In this document: positions 35,762 to 45,161 of the stretch, piece by piece
How the letters are laid out: every line of letters starts with the position of its first letter
How positions within the stretch are numbered: position 1 is the first letter of the stretch
Assembly (NCBI GenBank): GCA_026991575.1
Contig: JALXBF010000181.1
Location: 1 to 64,000, forward strand
Direction of reading: 5' to 3'
DNA length: 64,000 nt
DNA from: Planctomycetota bacterium
GTDB lineage: Bacteria; Planctomycetota; Planctomycetia; JALXBF01
Position numbers and translations under genes: made by a program
Notes under the pieces: model-generated
Databases searched by the model: none
The model's input: only the letters and a program-made list of their open reading frames with translations
What the model was told of the DNA's origin: nothing

Positions 35762-38614
35762 TCACTGACCGTACACAGCTTCGACCACTTTCCGACCGCC
35801 AGCGACCCGCAACAGCACGACAATCGACTTCTTAGGCCCCTCGTAGTGCCAGACCTCCAGCACGCCCGTTGCCGTGCCGATCCGTGCCAGCTTACTTGGT
35901 GTGCCCCCCATGACGACCCTGACTTCCTCGGCCGTATCGCCTACTCGGGGCGTGCTGCGCTGTGGCACCGGATGGGGCGTCTGGCTCTCGGTCACCGGTC
36001 GCCCTTGGGGGTCATACCACACGCCCCGCCGCAACCGGTAGCCCAGTTCGCGGAGCCGCCGACTTGCTTCCGGATGCGTCGGCTCGTGCCGGACGATGTC
36101 CACCAGCAGGGGAATGGCCGCATCGCGGTCTCTAAGGAGATCCTGGTAGTCGCGTGCCAGAGCGAGCCGGCCAGCGAGGTCGTCTGCCGGCAGCAACGCT
36201 TCACGCCGCTTCAGCCACGCGCGCAGGAAGTCACGGGCTCGTTCGGCGTCGCGTTTCTTGATCAGCTCATAAAGCTGCAGCACGTCCGTGCGAGACAGCT
36301 TGTCAAGTCGGTCGCGATGGTAGCCAATCCAATCATCGAATAGCCTGACCGCGATTTGCGGCTCGTCCGGCACCAACCGATCCGCCTCCTCAACCAGTGA
36401 CAACCACTGCTCCGGCACAAGTTCCCGCCGGCGGGCTTGGAGATAACGGGCCAGTGCACGTCGCATGAGCAGTCGTTCCAGTTCGGCTCGGACCGCCGGT
36501 TGCTTCTCGTACAGCTCGTCCGGTTTACCCTGGCGAAAGCTCTCCACCACCTGGCGATTCACCGAGCGAACCGGTTTGCCAGCGTTGGGCAGCCTGCGGC
36601 TGATCTGCCCGGTGAGTTGGTGCCAGGTGTCGGCCCGGATTTCCCCCTTCTGATCTAGCCGATTTAGCTCCCACCACAGCACGCGGAACCAGCCGATGCG
36701 GCGCTGCTCGTCGGTCAAGTCACTCTCGTACTTCTGCAGTAGCTTTCTCAGCGACGCGGCATCGCCGCGACGCACGGCCGCAAACTCGGCACGTCGAGCT
36801 GCCTCGACGGCCTCTCCGGCAAGCTTTCCGAGTTCGGGCACCCGGTAGCGCCGAGCCAGGTCCTCCGCCCAACGGGCCAGCCTGAGCCAGACCGCCGGAT
36901 CGGCCCCTTGACGCGCAAGCTCTGCCGCCGTCTGGCGGAAGAGGGTTACCGGGTCAGGCGCTCTGGTGACCTCTCTGGTCTCCAGCACCAGGAACCCGTT
37001 GCGTTTGTACAGAACCCCTTCGACGAAAAGCCACCGCGGAGCGGGGGGCAGTCGCGTGTCGCCGATCAGCTGAATGCGCACGTCGCACTGGTGCAGCAGC
37101 AGCTGCCACTTGGTGATTCGCGCCTTGTATTTGCCGTAGACGCGAACCTTCATGCCGATCAGGTCTGTCCGCCCGTTGAGTTCGTGGGCGGCGAGCGTTC
37201 CGTCCAGTAGCCGCAACGGCTTCGTTCCCTGCTGCTGCCACTCTGCTGCCGATGCCCGGCGGGTCAACAGCCCCAGGGTCCATGGCCACGCTGCCGGGAA
37301 CGGCGGCGCGAACGCGGACTGGTCCACAGTTGGTTCGCTGCGCTCGGTGCCCGTTACGGCAGCATGCTGAGCCCGGACGGCCGCCTCCGTCTGCTCGTCA
37401 ACAGGCCAAGCCAATGCTTGTAACAGATCCGTCGACGTGATCAGTCGCGCTGCTTCTCCATCTAGCAGGACGGTCAGGCGACCGGCTGCATCAGCACGCA
37501 CATCCTCGATGGGCGCAATGAGCACGATGCGGTCCGGCACCGCAGCTAGCTTGGCAAGCTCCCCTTGCTCGGTCAGCCGCCAAGTGACGTCACGGCCACG
37601 TAGTTTCAGGTTTAGCTCAAAGCTGGATGTTCCGCCGGTCGGCGCCTCAATCAACACCGTCCCGCCGCGATAGACCGAGGCGAACGTCTCCTGCCAGCCG
37701 TCACGTCCGTACTCGTCGAAGAGCTGATGGGGTGAGACTGGTAGGAGGCGGTCCGTGGCGAGCACCTCTTCGGTGAGGTGCCGAACGTAGCTGTCAGTGC
37801 CGGCGTGCTGGTCGACCCAGCCAAGCGCTTGCTTGACCCGGCGAAACGCGGCAATGGCTGCTCGTAGATCGTGTTCCTGCAGCGCACGCTGGCCGGCGCG
37901 ATACTGCTCGACAAGCACCCGGCGGAACCTGGCCCGCCGGCTGTTCCAGACCAGGGCAACCAGTGTTGCCAGGATGACCAGGCTCACGGTGAGCACCAGG
38001 ACACTGCGCCGCTGCCACCACGGGCGGACCGGGGCCGTTGGCAAGATGACGCGACGCTCCTGGGTCAGGGGCACTCCGGCGGTCGAAGCCGCGGCGGCCG
38101 GCTCAGCCATGGGCCTGCCGGAGACAGGGGCTGGCGCCGAGGGCGGTGGCGGGGGCGATGACGCCGGTTCGCCCTCGGCGGCACCTGCGGTTGGGGGAGC
38201 CCCAGCCGGTGCTTCTACTACGGGATCGGCGAGCTGCTCCGGTGCCGGCGATGGCAAAGTGCTCTCGCCCTGGGCCGCGGCTGCTGTTTCTTCCTCCTCG
38301 AGTGGTGCCGGTTCCAGCGGCTGCGGTGGAGGAGGCGGCGTGGGGTAGGGGCTAACAGGGTAGACGAAAAGCGTCAGCTTGCAGGAGGGGCACGTTACGG
38401 TCTTGCGGTACCGCTGACGCTCCGTCTCGAACTCTTCGCCGCAGTCGCAGCGCAGCAGTGCCTTCTCCTGCGCGCCGGCCGGCCCCTCCGGCCGCCGCCG
38501 CAGGTGCCTCAACAGCGTGTTGCTTTGCTTCAACCACGACCGTAACAGGCTCATGCCGTACAGATTGTAACGGGGCATTAGCATATCATGGAAAGTGTCC
38601 TCGGAGTGCGTCAT
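35762..38614 (-). CDS. Large zinc-ribbon membrane protein of unknown function
   Basis: Up to 950 residues; the start is uncertain (in-frame ATGs at 38614, 38584, 38578 and 38554, only the first with GGAAG upstream). A zinc ribbon lies near the N-terminus: CDCGEEFETERQR, then CPSCKLTLFV. A Pro/Ala/Glu-rich low-complexity linker of about 100 residues leads to one membrane segment (LVLTVSLVILATLVALVW). The remaining roughly 700 residues are helical and charged, with TPR-like character directly after the membrane segment (RAGQRALQEHDLRAAIAAFRRVKQAL) and again near the C-terminus, where a last small domain (DTAEEVRVVMGGTPSKLAR) resembles a SmpA/OmlA-type or BamE-like fold. I cannot name a family. 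The N-terminus should be cytoplasmic and the large C-terminal part outside, if topology follows the single segment. Confidence 0.78.
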   Translation of the reverse strand: MTHSEDTFHDMLMPRYNLYGMSLLRSWLKQSNTLLRHLRRRPEGPAGAQEKALLRCDCGEEFETERQRYRKTVTCPSCKLTLFVYPVSPYPTPPPPPQPLEPAPLEEEETAAAAQGESTLPSPAPEQLADPVVEAPAGAPPTAGAAEGEPASSPPPPPSAPAPVSGRPMAEPAAAASTAGVPLTQERRVILPTAPVRPWWQRRSVLVLTVSLVILATLVALVWNSRRARFRRVLVEQYRAGQRALQEHDLRAAIAAFRRVKQALGWVDQHAGTDSYVRHLTEEVLATDRLLPVSPHQLFDEYGRDGWQETFASVYRGGTVLIEAPTGGTSSFELNLKLRGRDVTWRLTEQGELAKLAAVPDRIVLIAPIEDVRADAAGRLTVLLDGEAARLITSTDLLQALAWPVDEQTEAAVRAQHAAVTGTERSEPTVDQSAFAPPFPAAWPWTLGLLTRRASAAEWQQQGTKPLRLLDGTLAAHELNGRTDLIGMKVRVYGKYKARITKWQLLLHQCDVRIQLIGDTRLPPAPRWLFVEGVLYKRNGFLVLETREVTRAPDPVTLFRQTAAELARQGADPAVWLRLARWAEDLARRYRVPELGKLAGEAVEAARRAEFAAVRRGDAASLRKLLQKYESDLTDEQRRIGWFRVLWWELNRLDQKGEIRADTWHQLTGQISRRLPNAGKPVRSVNRQVVESFRQGKPDELYEKQPAVRAELERLLMRRALARYLQARRRELVPEQWLSLVEEADRLVPDEPQIAVRLFDDWIGYHRDRLDKLSRTDVLQLYELIKKRDAERARDFLRAWLKRREALLPADDLAGRLALARDYQDLLRDRDAAIPLLVDIVRHEPTHPEASRRLRELGYRLRRGVWYDPQGRPVTESQTPHPVPQRSTPRVGDTAEEVRVVMGGTPSKLARIGTATGVLEVWHYEGPKKSIVVLLRVAGGRKVVEAVYGQ

Positions 38615-38784
38615 GGCAACGGCTTCCGAGCCGCAGCAGCTGCGGCAGCCGCCGATGCTGCCGTGAGCCGCTTGACAGTTCGGTGGTTTCCGCCCTTCGG
38701 ACCGGCTAGCCCGCCTGATCGTCGCTGAAAAGAAGCCGCAGCAGACTGGTGCAACAAAGCATGTGGTCCAGGGAGGCTACAAAC

Positions 38785-41700
38785 TTGTTTAGCCGTGTTT
38801 CCACCGTTTCACTTGCCGCTTCGTGCGCAGCGCTTCTGCTCGTTGGCCAGCCGGCCTACGCTCAGCTGCCGCCGCAACAGGCGCTACAGGCACTCGAGAG
38901 CCGACCGGACTTGAAGGTGACTCTGTTTGCCTCTGAACCGCTAATTACGAACCCGACCTGTATCGACGTCGACGCCTACGGTCGCGTCTGGGTATGCGAG
39001 GGCCAGTGGTACCGGAAGGCGGCCAAGGATCCACCGGCAGACCGGATTAAGGTTCTGGAGGACACCGATGGCGATGGCCGTGCAGACAGGGTGACCGTTT
39101 TTGCGGAAGGCCTGCTCGTGCCGATTGGGATCTGCGTGGCGGGAGAGAAGGTGTATGTGGCGGAGGCGCCGAACGTGTGGGTCTTCGAGGACAAGGACGG
39201 TGATTTGAAGGCAGACGGGCCGCCGAAGGCGTTGCTGACCGGGTTCAACGGTCGAAACCACGACCACGGCGTCCACGGGCTGGTGCTCGGCCCGGATCAC
39301 AAGCTCTACATGACGGTCGGTGACAAGGGCTTTGACGTTACCGGCCCGGATGGTCGCCGTGTCCGCTACCAGTGGGGCGCGATGCTTCGCTGTGAGCTGG
39401 ACGGTTCACAGCTGGAGGCGTTCGCCGTTAACTTCCGCAACCCGTATGAGCTGGCGGTCGATTCGTTCGGCAACGTCTGGTGTAGCGACAACGACCGCGA
39501 TGGCCTGCGGAGCGTGCGTGTGTGCTGGATTCTCGAAGGCGGCAACTACGGCTGGTACGGCCAACCGGTGTTGATCCGCAATCCCGACGGCAGCTACGAC
39601 CCTCGCTACCACTGGCGGGTTTTCCGGTTCGGGATCGTTCCCTACGTGCTCATCACCGGCTTCGGTTCGCCGTGCGGCATGACGTTTTACGAAGGGACGC
39701 TGCTGCCGGCGGATCTGCGCGGCCAACTGCTGCATGCCGACGCGGGCCCCCGGCTGTTGCGGTGCTACCACGTGGCCCGCTACGGCGCGGGGTACAGGGC
39801 CACGGCCGAGACCCTCCTCTCTGGAGAGAAGGACGCCTACTTCAGACCCGTGGATGTTTGCGTGGCACCGGACGGCGCAGTTTACGTGGCCGATTGGTAC
39901 GATCAGGTCGTGGGGGGGCACGCTTACAACAATCCGAACCAGGGACGGATTTATCGGATCGAGCCGGCGGGGACGCGCCGTCGCGACCGGTGGCGGAAGC
40001 CACCGTTTCATTCCGTGGATCACGCACTGGAGGCGCTGGGCAGCGCCAATCTCGCAACCCAGTACCTCGCTCGGCAGACGCTAATCGAGGCGGGCCTGGC
40101 TGCGCTGGAGCCGCTGACCGTGCTTGCTCGCACCGCGCCAGCTCACGTAGCGGCCCGGGCCCTCTGGGTGCTGGACCGGCTCGGAGCACCGGGACAAGCA
40201 AGAGTGCTTCAGTATCTGAAGCATCCCGACCCACGGTTCCGGGCATTGGCCGTCCGCATCCTGCGCCGGCACGGCACGCGCTATGCCGCTGAGCTGTTCC
40301 GCCTCGTGGACGATCCCGCGCCAGAGGTGCGTCGTGAGCTACTGCTGGCCGCAGCGCGACTGGACGGCCCGGCCGTGGACAACCACGTGCTGAAACTGGC
40401 GCAAAGCTGGGACGGTGCGGACCGTTTCTACCTGGAGGCTATCGGCATTGCCGCCCGGCAGAGCGACCGGCGGCGTGAATTGCTGGTCCGAGAACTTGTC
40501 TCCGATAGGCCGCGCTGGGGTGAGCGTGAGGTCATACTGCTGCGGCTTCTGCGCGGCGAAGAGCGAGCGGGCCGCGAGCTGCTGGCCGCGCTAGGCGACG
40601 GGCGGATCGCTGCTGAAGCGGAGCCGACCGTAGTGGATGCGTTCGGTCACACGCCGGATCCGAGAGCCGGTCGTGTGCTGGTACGGATCGCAGCCGACCG
40701 GCGGCGATCGCCGGAGAGCCGGGCTCGGGCCTTGGCGGCACTGCGCATCGGCCTCGGACAGCACTGGCAGGCGCTGCGCGGCGACCGTTCGCTGGTCGAC
40801 GCCCTCACCGCCGCTCTGGCCGACGACAACCTCCTGCAGCTTGCGTGCACGATCATCGCGGAGCAACAGCTAACGGAACTGGCAGAGCCGCTAGGCACGC
40901 TGGCCACCGACTCAGATCGTCGGACGGAGTTCCGCCTGCTCGCGGTGCAGACGCTCGTCCGATTGGGCCAGCAAGAAGCGGGCGAACGGCTTGCCAGGCT
41001 GCTCTACGAGAAGGCGGCAGCAGACGACGATGCTGACCGCTTGCGCCATGAGGCCGCACGGGCGCTGGTGCGGTTGGGCCGCTATCAACTGCTGGCCAAG
41101 TTCTTCAACGACGAATCGGTACCGGTTACGGTCCGCAGCAGTATCGTCAAGACAGTCGCGGCCGAACGTGAGGGAGCGCTGTGGTTGCTGCCGCTGGTTC
41201 AGGGGCGGAAGCTTGGCGAGCCACTGCGCAAGGCGGCAATCCTTGCTGCCATCGAGCATGCCGACGTTAACGTTCGCGCGCTCTACGGGCCGCTGGCCGA
41301 AGGTATCGAGCGGCCCCGATCGCTGGGAGAGGTCGTTCGTCCAGAGCAGATTCTGACGCTTCCAGGCGATCCACAGCGCGGTAAGAAACTGTTCGAGTCC
41401 GGTGGCAATGCACCGTGTATCCGTTGCCACATGGTGCGGGGACGCGGGGGGGACATCGGACCGGACCTGTCTCAGATCGGCCGCAAGTATGACAAGGCGG
41501 CCATTCTGGACGCGATCCTTTTCCCGAGCAAGGCCATCGCTCCGGAGTTTCGCACCTACCTGGTGCTCACCCGAAGAGGGCGGATCTACGCGGGCTTTAT
41601 CCGCCAGCGAAGCAAGCAGCGGGTCGTGTTGCACACAGCCGACGGCGAAATCGTGGCCCTGCGAGCAAGCGAGATCGAGGCGATGCGGCCACAGGATGCG

Positions 41701-42357
41701 TCAATCATGCCTGAGGCAACCATCGGTAGCATGACCGCTCAGGATGCGGCCGACCTTGTGGCCTACCTGGCCAGCCTTAAGGAGGAAACCGTGGTGGTCA
41801 CGGGCTGGTGGGCGCTTGGACCGTTCGGTTTCCGGGACGACGAAGGCTTCGACCGGGTATACGCTCCGGAACGCCGCCCCGGGGCGGTCGACCTGGATCG
41901 CACCTATCGGGGACTGGGCAAGCGGCCGATTCGCTGGCAGCCCATAGGAACGATGCTCTTCAAGGGCTACCGAGGCATCGATCTGGTGCGGCTCTGCCGA
42001 ACACAGGGGGTTCGGACCAACCGGATCGTGTACTACCTGGCCGTTGGCATCCATTCCGAACGCGATCAGGAGGCCACGCTCCTGCTTGGCAGCGACGACG
42101 GCGTGAAGGTTTGGCTCAATGGCACGCTGGTACATGCCAAGCACGCGCACCGGGACGCGGTGTACGGCGAGGACGAGGTGCCGATCCGGTTGCGGCGTGG
42201 CATGAACCTGTTGTTCATCAAACTGGAACAACAGCAAGCCGGGGCGGGTCTGATTGCAGCGCTGGCTGTGCGCGCCGGTGTGCAGTTCGTGCCACCCGGG
42301 GCTGCTGTCATCCCGACCGGTGAGCAAAGGAGTAACGGCCCGGCCACGTGGAGGTAG
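38785..42357 (+). CDS. Membrane-bound-dehydrogenase type propeller / HEAT / cytochrome c protein
   Basis: 1190 residues from TTG 38785, which is preceded by GGGAGG at 38771-38776 with 8-nt spacing and starts a clean signal peptide (FSRVSTVSLAASCAALLLVGQPAYA). In-frame ATG 38761 and GTG 38749 have no Shine-Dalgarno. The N-terminal propeller is the planctomycete membrane-bound dehydrogenase type (VTLFASEPLITNPTCIDVD, VWVCEGQWYR, GVHGLVLGPDHKLYMTVGD). HEAT repeats fill the middle, then a heme c domain with CIRCHMVRGRGGDIGPDLSQIG near residue 877. The C-terminus adds a sugar-binding-like domain (LLGSDDGVKVWLNGTLVHAKH). It is a periplasmic redox protein probably linked to sugar oxidation. A PQQ-type propeller gene follows at once. 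Confidence 0.9.
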   Translation: MFSRVSTVSLAASCAALLLVGQPAYAQLPPQQALQALESRPDLKVTLFASEPLITNPTCIDVDAYGRVWVCEGQWYRKAAKDPPADRIKVLEDTDGDGRADRVTVFAEGLLVPIGICVAGEKVYVAEAPNVWVFEDKDGDLKADGPPKALLTGFNGRNHDHGVHGLVLGPDHKLYMTVGDKGFDVTGPDGRRVRYQWGAMLRCELDGSQLEAFAVNFRNPYELAVDSFGNVWCSDNDRDGLRSVRVCWILEGGNYGWYGQPVLIRNPDGSYDPRYHWRVFRFGIVPYVLITGFGSPCGMTFYEGTLLPADLRGQLLHADAGPRLLRCYHVARYGAGYRATAETLLSGEKDAYFRPVDVCVAPDGAVYVADWYDQVVGGHAYNNPNQGRIYRIEPAGTRRRDRWRKPPFHSVDHALEALGSANLATQYLARQTLIEAGLAALEPLTVLARTAPAHVAARALWVLDRLGAPGQARVLQYLKHPDPRFRALAVRILRRHGTRYAAELFRLVDDPAPEVRRELLLAAARLDGPAVDNHVLKLAQSWDGADRFYLEAIGIAARQSDRRRELLVRELVSDRPRWGEREVILLRLLRGEERAGRELLAALGDGRIAAEAEPTVVDAFGHTPDPRAGRVLVRIAADRRRSPESRARALAALRIGLGQHWQALRGDRSLVDALTAALADDNLLQLACTIIAEQQLTELAEPLGTLATDSDRRTEFRLLAVQTLVRLGQQEAGERLARLLYEKAAADDDADRLRHEAARALVRLGRYQLLAKFFNDESVPVTVRSSIVKTVAAEREGALWLLPLVQGRKLGEPLRKAAILAAIEHADVNVRALYGPLAEGIERPRSLGEVVRPEQILTLPGDPQRGKKLFESGGNAPCIRCHMVRGRGGDIGPDLSQIGRKYDKAAILDAILFPSKAIAPEFRTYLVLTRRGRIYAGFIRQRSKQRVVLHTADGEIVALRASEIEAMRPQDASIMPEATIGSMTAQDAADLVAYLASLKEETVVVTGWWALGPFGFRDDEGFDRVYAPERRPGAVDLDRTYRGLGKRPIRWQPIGTMLFKGYRGIDLVRLCRTQGVRTNRIVYYLAVGIHSERDQEATLLLGSDDGVKVWLNGTLVHAKHAHRDAVYGEDEVPIRLRRGMNLLFIKLEQQQAGAGLIAALAVRAGVQFVPPGAAVIPTGEQRSNGPATWR

Positions 42358-42359
42358 CC

Positions 42360-43652
42360 GTGAACAGTCGGTATCGAGCGGTTCTGATCCTGCTGTGGAC
42401 TGTCTTCCTGTGCGGTGCGGACTGGCCCCAGTGGCGCGGTCCGAATCGCGACGGCCGTTCGCCAGAGACTGGTCTGGCCGACCGGTGGCCCGAAGGTGGT
42501 CCACGTCTGGTGCAGGTGTTGCGCGGTGCAGGAGGCGGTTTTGCCAGCGTTGCCATCGTGGATGATACGCTTTACACCCAGGGCTACTTCGGAGACAACG
42601 AGTGCGTCGTCGCCTTCGACCTGGCCACCGGTCGCAAGCGGTGGCAGCGGCCCGTCGGCCGGACAATCCAAGTCGGCTACCCGGGAGCACGCAGTACGCC
42701 GACCGTCGATGGTGACCGATTGTATGTGGAGACGGTCGAGGGAGGGATCGCCTGCTTGGATCGGTCCACCGGGCGGGTGATCTGGCGGCGGGACATGGTC
42801 CGCGAGTTTGGGGGCTGGCGACCCAACTGGGGGTATGCGGAGTCGCCCTTGGTGGACGGCGATGCTGTTATCGTGACGCCAGGGGGCGCGAGAGCGACCA
42901 TTGTGAAGTTGAACAAGCATACCGGGCGGGTGATCTGGCAATGCGCGATCCGTTCAAGCAGACAGCAAGGCGGCAGGCGGGGCCTGGGCGGACGCGGCGA
43001 ACGGGCCGCGTACGCCTCGGTGGTCATCAGCAATGCAGGGGGCCGCAAGCAGTACGTCCAGTTCTTGGATAGCGCCGTCGTTGGCGTGGATGCCGCCACC
43101 GGGCGGCTGCTGTGGCGTTACGCAGCCCCAGCCAACCGGACCGCTAACATCGCAACGCCGATCGTGCAGGGCGATTTCGTCTTCGCAACCTCAGCGTATA
43201 ACACCGGCGGCGGCCTGGTGCGGCTGCGACCGGCCGGGCGACGGCGCGTGATGGCCGAAGAGGTCTACTTCACCCGTCGAATGCAGAACCACCACGGCGG
43301 GGTGGTTCTGCATGATGGCTACATCTATGGGTGCAGCGGATCGATCTGGACGTGCATCGAGTTTGCCACAGGTAAGCTGCGCTGGCGCGACCGCGGCATT
43401 GGGAAGGGCTCGATCGTCTACGCAGACGGCAAACTCGTGCTCTTCAGCGAGCGCGGACGGGTGGCGTTGGTCGAGGCTTCCCCGGAAGGCTATCGAGAGC
43501 TCGGCCGCTTCGAGCTGCCGGAGCGCAGCGAGCACCCGACGTGGCCCCATCCGGTGATCGCCAACGGCCGACTCTACCTGCGCGACTGGAACAACATCTT
43601 CGTGTACGCCGTGGCCGAGGCCACCGCAGGCGTGGCGGTCCGGCAACCGTGA
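42360..43652 (+). CDS. Secreted PQQ-like beta-propeller protein
   Basis: 430 residues from GTG 42360; GGAGGT overlaps the previous stop and lies 4-5 nt before it, so translation is coupled to the dehydrogenase gene. A signal peptide (YRAVLILLWTVFLCGADW) precedes WPQWRGPNRDGRSPETGL, the standard opening of planctomycete PQQ-binding-like propellers, and repeats such as VVAFDLATGRKRWQRPVG, GGIACLDRSTGRVIWRRDM and CIEFATGKLRWRDRG form the blades. PQQ binding itself is not proven from sequence: the repeats also fit BamB-like propellers without cofactor. With the upstream cytochrome/dehydrogenase protein it likely forms a periplasmic redox pair. Confidence 0.93.
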   Translation: MNSRYRAVLILLWTVFLCGADWPQWRGPNRDGRSPETGLADRWPEGGPRLVQVLRGAGGGFASVAIVDDTLYTQGYFGDNECVVAFDLATGRKRWQRPVGRTIQVGYPGARSTPTVDGDRLYVETVEGGIACLDRSTGRVIWRRDMVREFGGWRPNWGYAESPLVDGDAVIVTPGGARATIVKLNKHTGRVIWQCAIRSSRQQGGRRGLGGRGERAAYASVVISNAGGRKQYVQFLDSAVVGVDAATGRLLWRYAAPANRTANIATPIVQGDFVFATSAYNTGGGLVRLRPAGRRRVMAEEVYFTRRMQNHHGGVVLHDGYIYGCSGSIWTCIEFATGKLRWRDRGIGKGSIVYADGKLVLFSERGRVALVEASPEGYRELGRFELPERSEHPTWPHPVIANGRLYLRDWNNIFVYAVAEATAGVAVRQP

Positions 43653-43677
43653 GCTGTCGCGGTTGCTTGCGACCGGC

Positions 43678-43968
43678 TTACCGGCCCATGAGAATCTGAT
43701 GCGCTTCCTTGACGATACCCAGCGGCACGCTGGCAGCACCGGCCAGCACCTTCACCACCGGGTTCGGCCCGGCGTTCTGGTACTGCTGCATCGGTTCGTA
43801 AAGCAGCGGGTGGCGTTCGACGAACGAGGTGCCTGCCGCGACCCGCTGGTATCCGTAGTCGGCCGGCTGCGTTTGCGAGACGGCGGCCGTCGGCGTGGAC
43901 TGGCAACCGGCGACAAGCAGGACCGTACCACAGGCAGCCAGAGACAGTGTCAACGAGACTTTTCGCAT
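43678..43968 (-). CDS. Small lipoprotein of unknown function
   Basis: 96 residues from ATG 43968, supported by GGAGGT 7 nt upstream (the open frame further up to 44091 is ignored). Lipobox V-A-G-C gives Cys22. The mature part is Ser/Thr/Gln-rich, then a conserved-looking helix (HPLLYEPMQQYQ) and a hydrophobic tail with a Lys/Glu/His segment. No family recognised. It lies convergent to the PQQ propeller gene by 25 nt and divergent from a small secreted protein. Small lipoproteins of this size are common in planctomycete genomes and often conserved only within families. Confidence 0.78.
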   Translation of the reverse strand: MRKVSLTLSLAACGTVLLVAGCQSTPTAAVSQTQPADYGYQRVAAGTSFVERHPLLYEPMQQYQNAGPNPVVKVLAGAASVPLGIVKEAHQILMGR

Positions 43969-44202
43969 CGCACCTACCTCCGCAGGAGTCGTGGCTGTCC
44001 CCGGCTCCGTTGGCCGCCCACTCAACTGTAGCCGGCCGGCGGGGTGAGGCCAGGGGTGGGCAGGCAGCGCCGCGATGAAGACTACCAACACTGAGGCACA
44101 CGCCGAGGGTGCGGATCCGGTAAGCTAACAAGACTGATCAGGCGGTGTGGGTACACCGGCTGATACTGCGCAGCCTGGATACGCATCGCGAGGAAGCCGG
44201 CC

Positions 44203-44682
44203 ATGGTCGCCAGAGACTTACTCCTGATCAGCTCAGCAGCTATCGCTATCGTCGGCACGCTAGCGGCTCATCGGCAGCAGGAGCTCACGCCCGAAGAAGA
44301 GGCGTTTGCGCGCATGCTAAGAGACTCCTACTGGCAAGGCCACTGGTACAGAAAGACCGATAAGGGGTTGCAGTATGGCGGCGAAGACGGCTACCACATC
44401 TTGCGAGCCGAGCGGGTAGCCCCCGGCCACTGGTCGATCGTGGCGGAGTTCAAGTTGCATGGCAAACCGGTGCGGTTTGCCATCCCGGCTCGCGTGGCCT
44501 TCGTCGGTGGCACAGCCGTGGTCTATCTGGACGGGTTGCGTCTGCCCGGCGAGCCGCCGTTTAACTTCCGGGTGGTCTTCCACGAGGGCATGTACAGCGG
44601 TGTGTTCACGAGCGAGCCGTTGTCGGGCATCGTGCTGGGAGCAAGGGTGCCGGCGCCGCAGGAGGCAGCCAAAGGTCCCTAG
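44203..44682 (+). CDS. Small secreted or anchored hypothetical protein
   Basis: 159 residues; GAGGAAG lies 7 nt upstream. An N-terminal hydrophobic segment (DLLLISSAAIAIVGTLAAH) acts as signal or anchor. The domain after it begins with EEEAFARMLRDSYWQGHWYRK and continues with ADKGLQYGGEDGYHIL-like and RVAPGHWSIVAEFKLHGKPVRFAIPARVAF strands, a beta-sandwich-like pattern with a C-terminal FNFRVVFHEGMYSGVFTSEPLSGIVLG. I know conserved planctomycete proteins of this look without a function. The TAG stop overlaps the stop codon of the convergent GNAT gene within the palindrome CTAG at 44679-44682. Confidence 0.72.
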   Translation: MVARDLLLISSAAIAIVGTLAAHRQQELTPEEEAFARMLRDSYWQGHWYRKTDKGLQYGGEDGYHILRAERVAPGHWSIVAEFKLHGKPVRFAIPARVAFVGGTAVVYLDGLRLPGEPPFNFRVVFHEGMYSGVFTSEPLSGIVLGARVPAPQEAAKGP

Positions 44683-45161
44683 CTCAGCGTCTCTTCCCAG
44701 ACATCGTAACCGCTCGGCCGCATGCCGACCGCTTCATAGGCCGACCGAGCCCGCCGATTGTGGCCCATGACGTACAGTCGCAGCAGGGGCACACGCTCGC
44801 GGACAGCCAGCGTGCGGATGTGCTCATACAGAGCGCGGAAGACCCCCAGCCTTCGAAATGCCGGCTCCACGTACACACTCTGCAGCCACCAGATCCAGCC
44901 GTTTCGCCAGTCGCTCCACTCACGCGTGATCAGCGTCTGACCCACCACCCGGCCGTCCACTTCGGCCACAAAGTACTGTCCCTTCGTCGGGTCGCTCAGT
45001 ACGGCGACGACGCCGGCATGGACCTGGTCGGGGTTCAGGCGGAGCTGTTCGGTTTCCTGGGCGATGGCCATGTTAAACCGTGCGATGACCGGGGCGTCCT
45101 TAAGCTGCGCGTTTCGAACACGAATCTTGGTCACCTTCTTCTGTGAGGACTGCATCATCAA
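44679..45161 (-). CDS. GNAT-family N-acetyltransferase
   Basis: Up to 160 residues. Start candidates are TTG 45161, ATG 45158, ATG 45155 and GTG 45134, none with a clear Shine-Dalgarno. The core strand IRVRNAQLKDAPVIARF begins near 45125, so overlap with the upstream glycosyltransferase gene (which ends at 45100) is forced whatever the start. The acetyl-CoA block is LQSVYVEPAFRRLGVFRALYEHI (motif A, with R-x-x-G-V/A), and the C-terminal NRRARSAYEAVGMRPSGYDVWEE is typical of motif B. It would acetylate a small molecule or protein amine in the cytoplasm; substrate not readable. Expression is probably translationally coupled to the GT39-like gene. Confidence 0.92.
   Translation of the reverse strand: MMMQSSQKKVTKIRVRNAQLKDAPVIARFNMAIAQETEQLRLNPDQVHAGVVAVLSDPTKGQYFVAEVDGRVVGQTLITREWSDWRNGWIWWLQSVYVEPAFRRLGVFRALYEHIRTLAVRERVPLLRLYVMGHNRRARSAYEAVGMRPSGYDVWEETLS

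Noticed and set aside
41701-42690. 329-codon minus-strand frame at the end of the dehydrogenase gene
   Set aside because: Antisense to recognised coding sequence on the plus strand; no domain.
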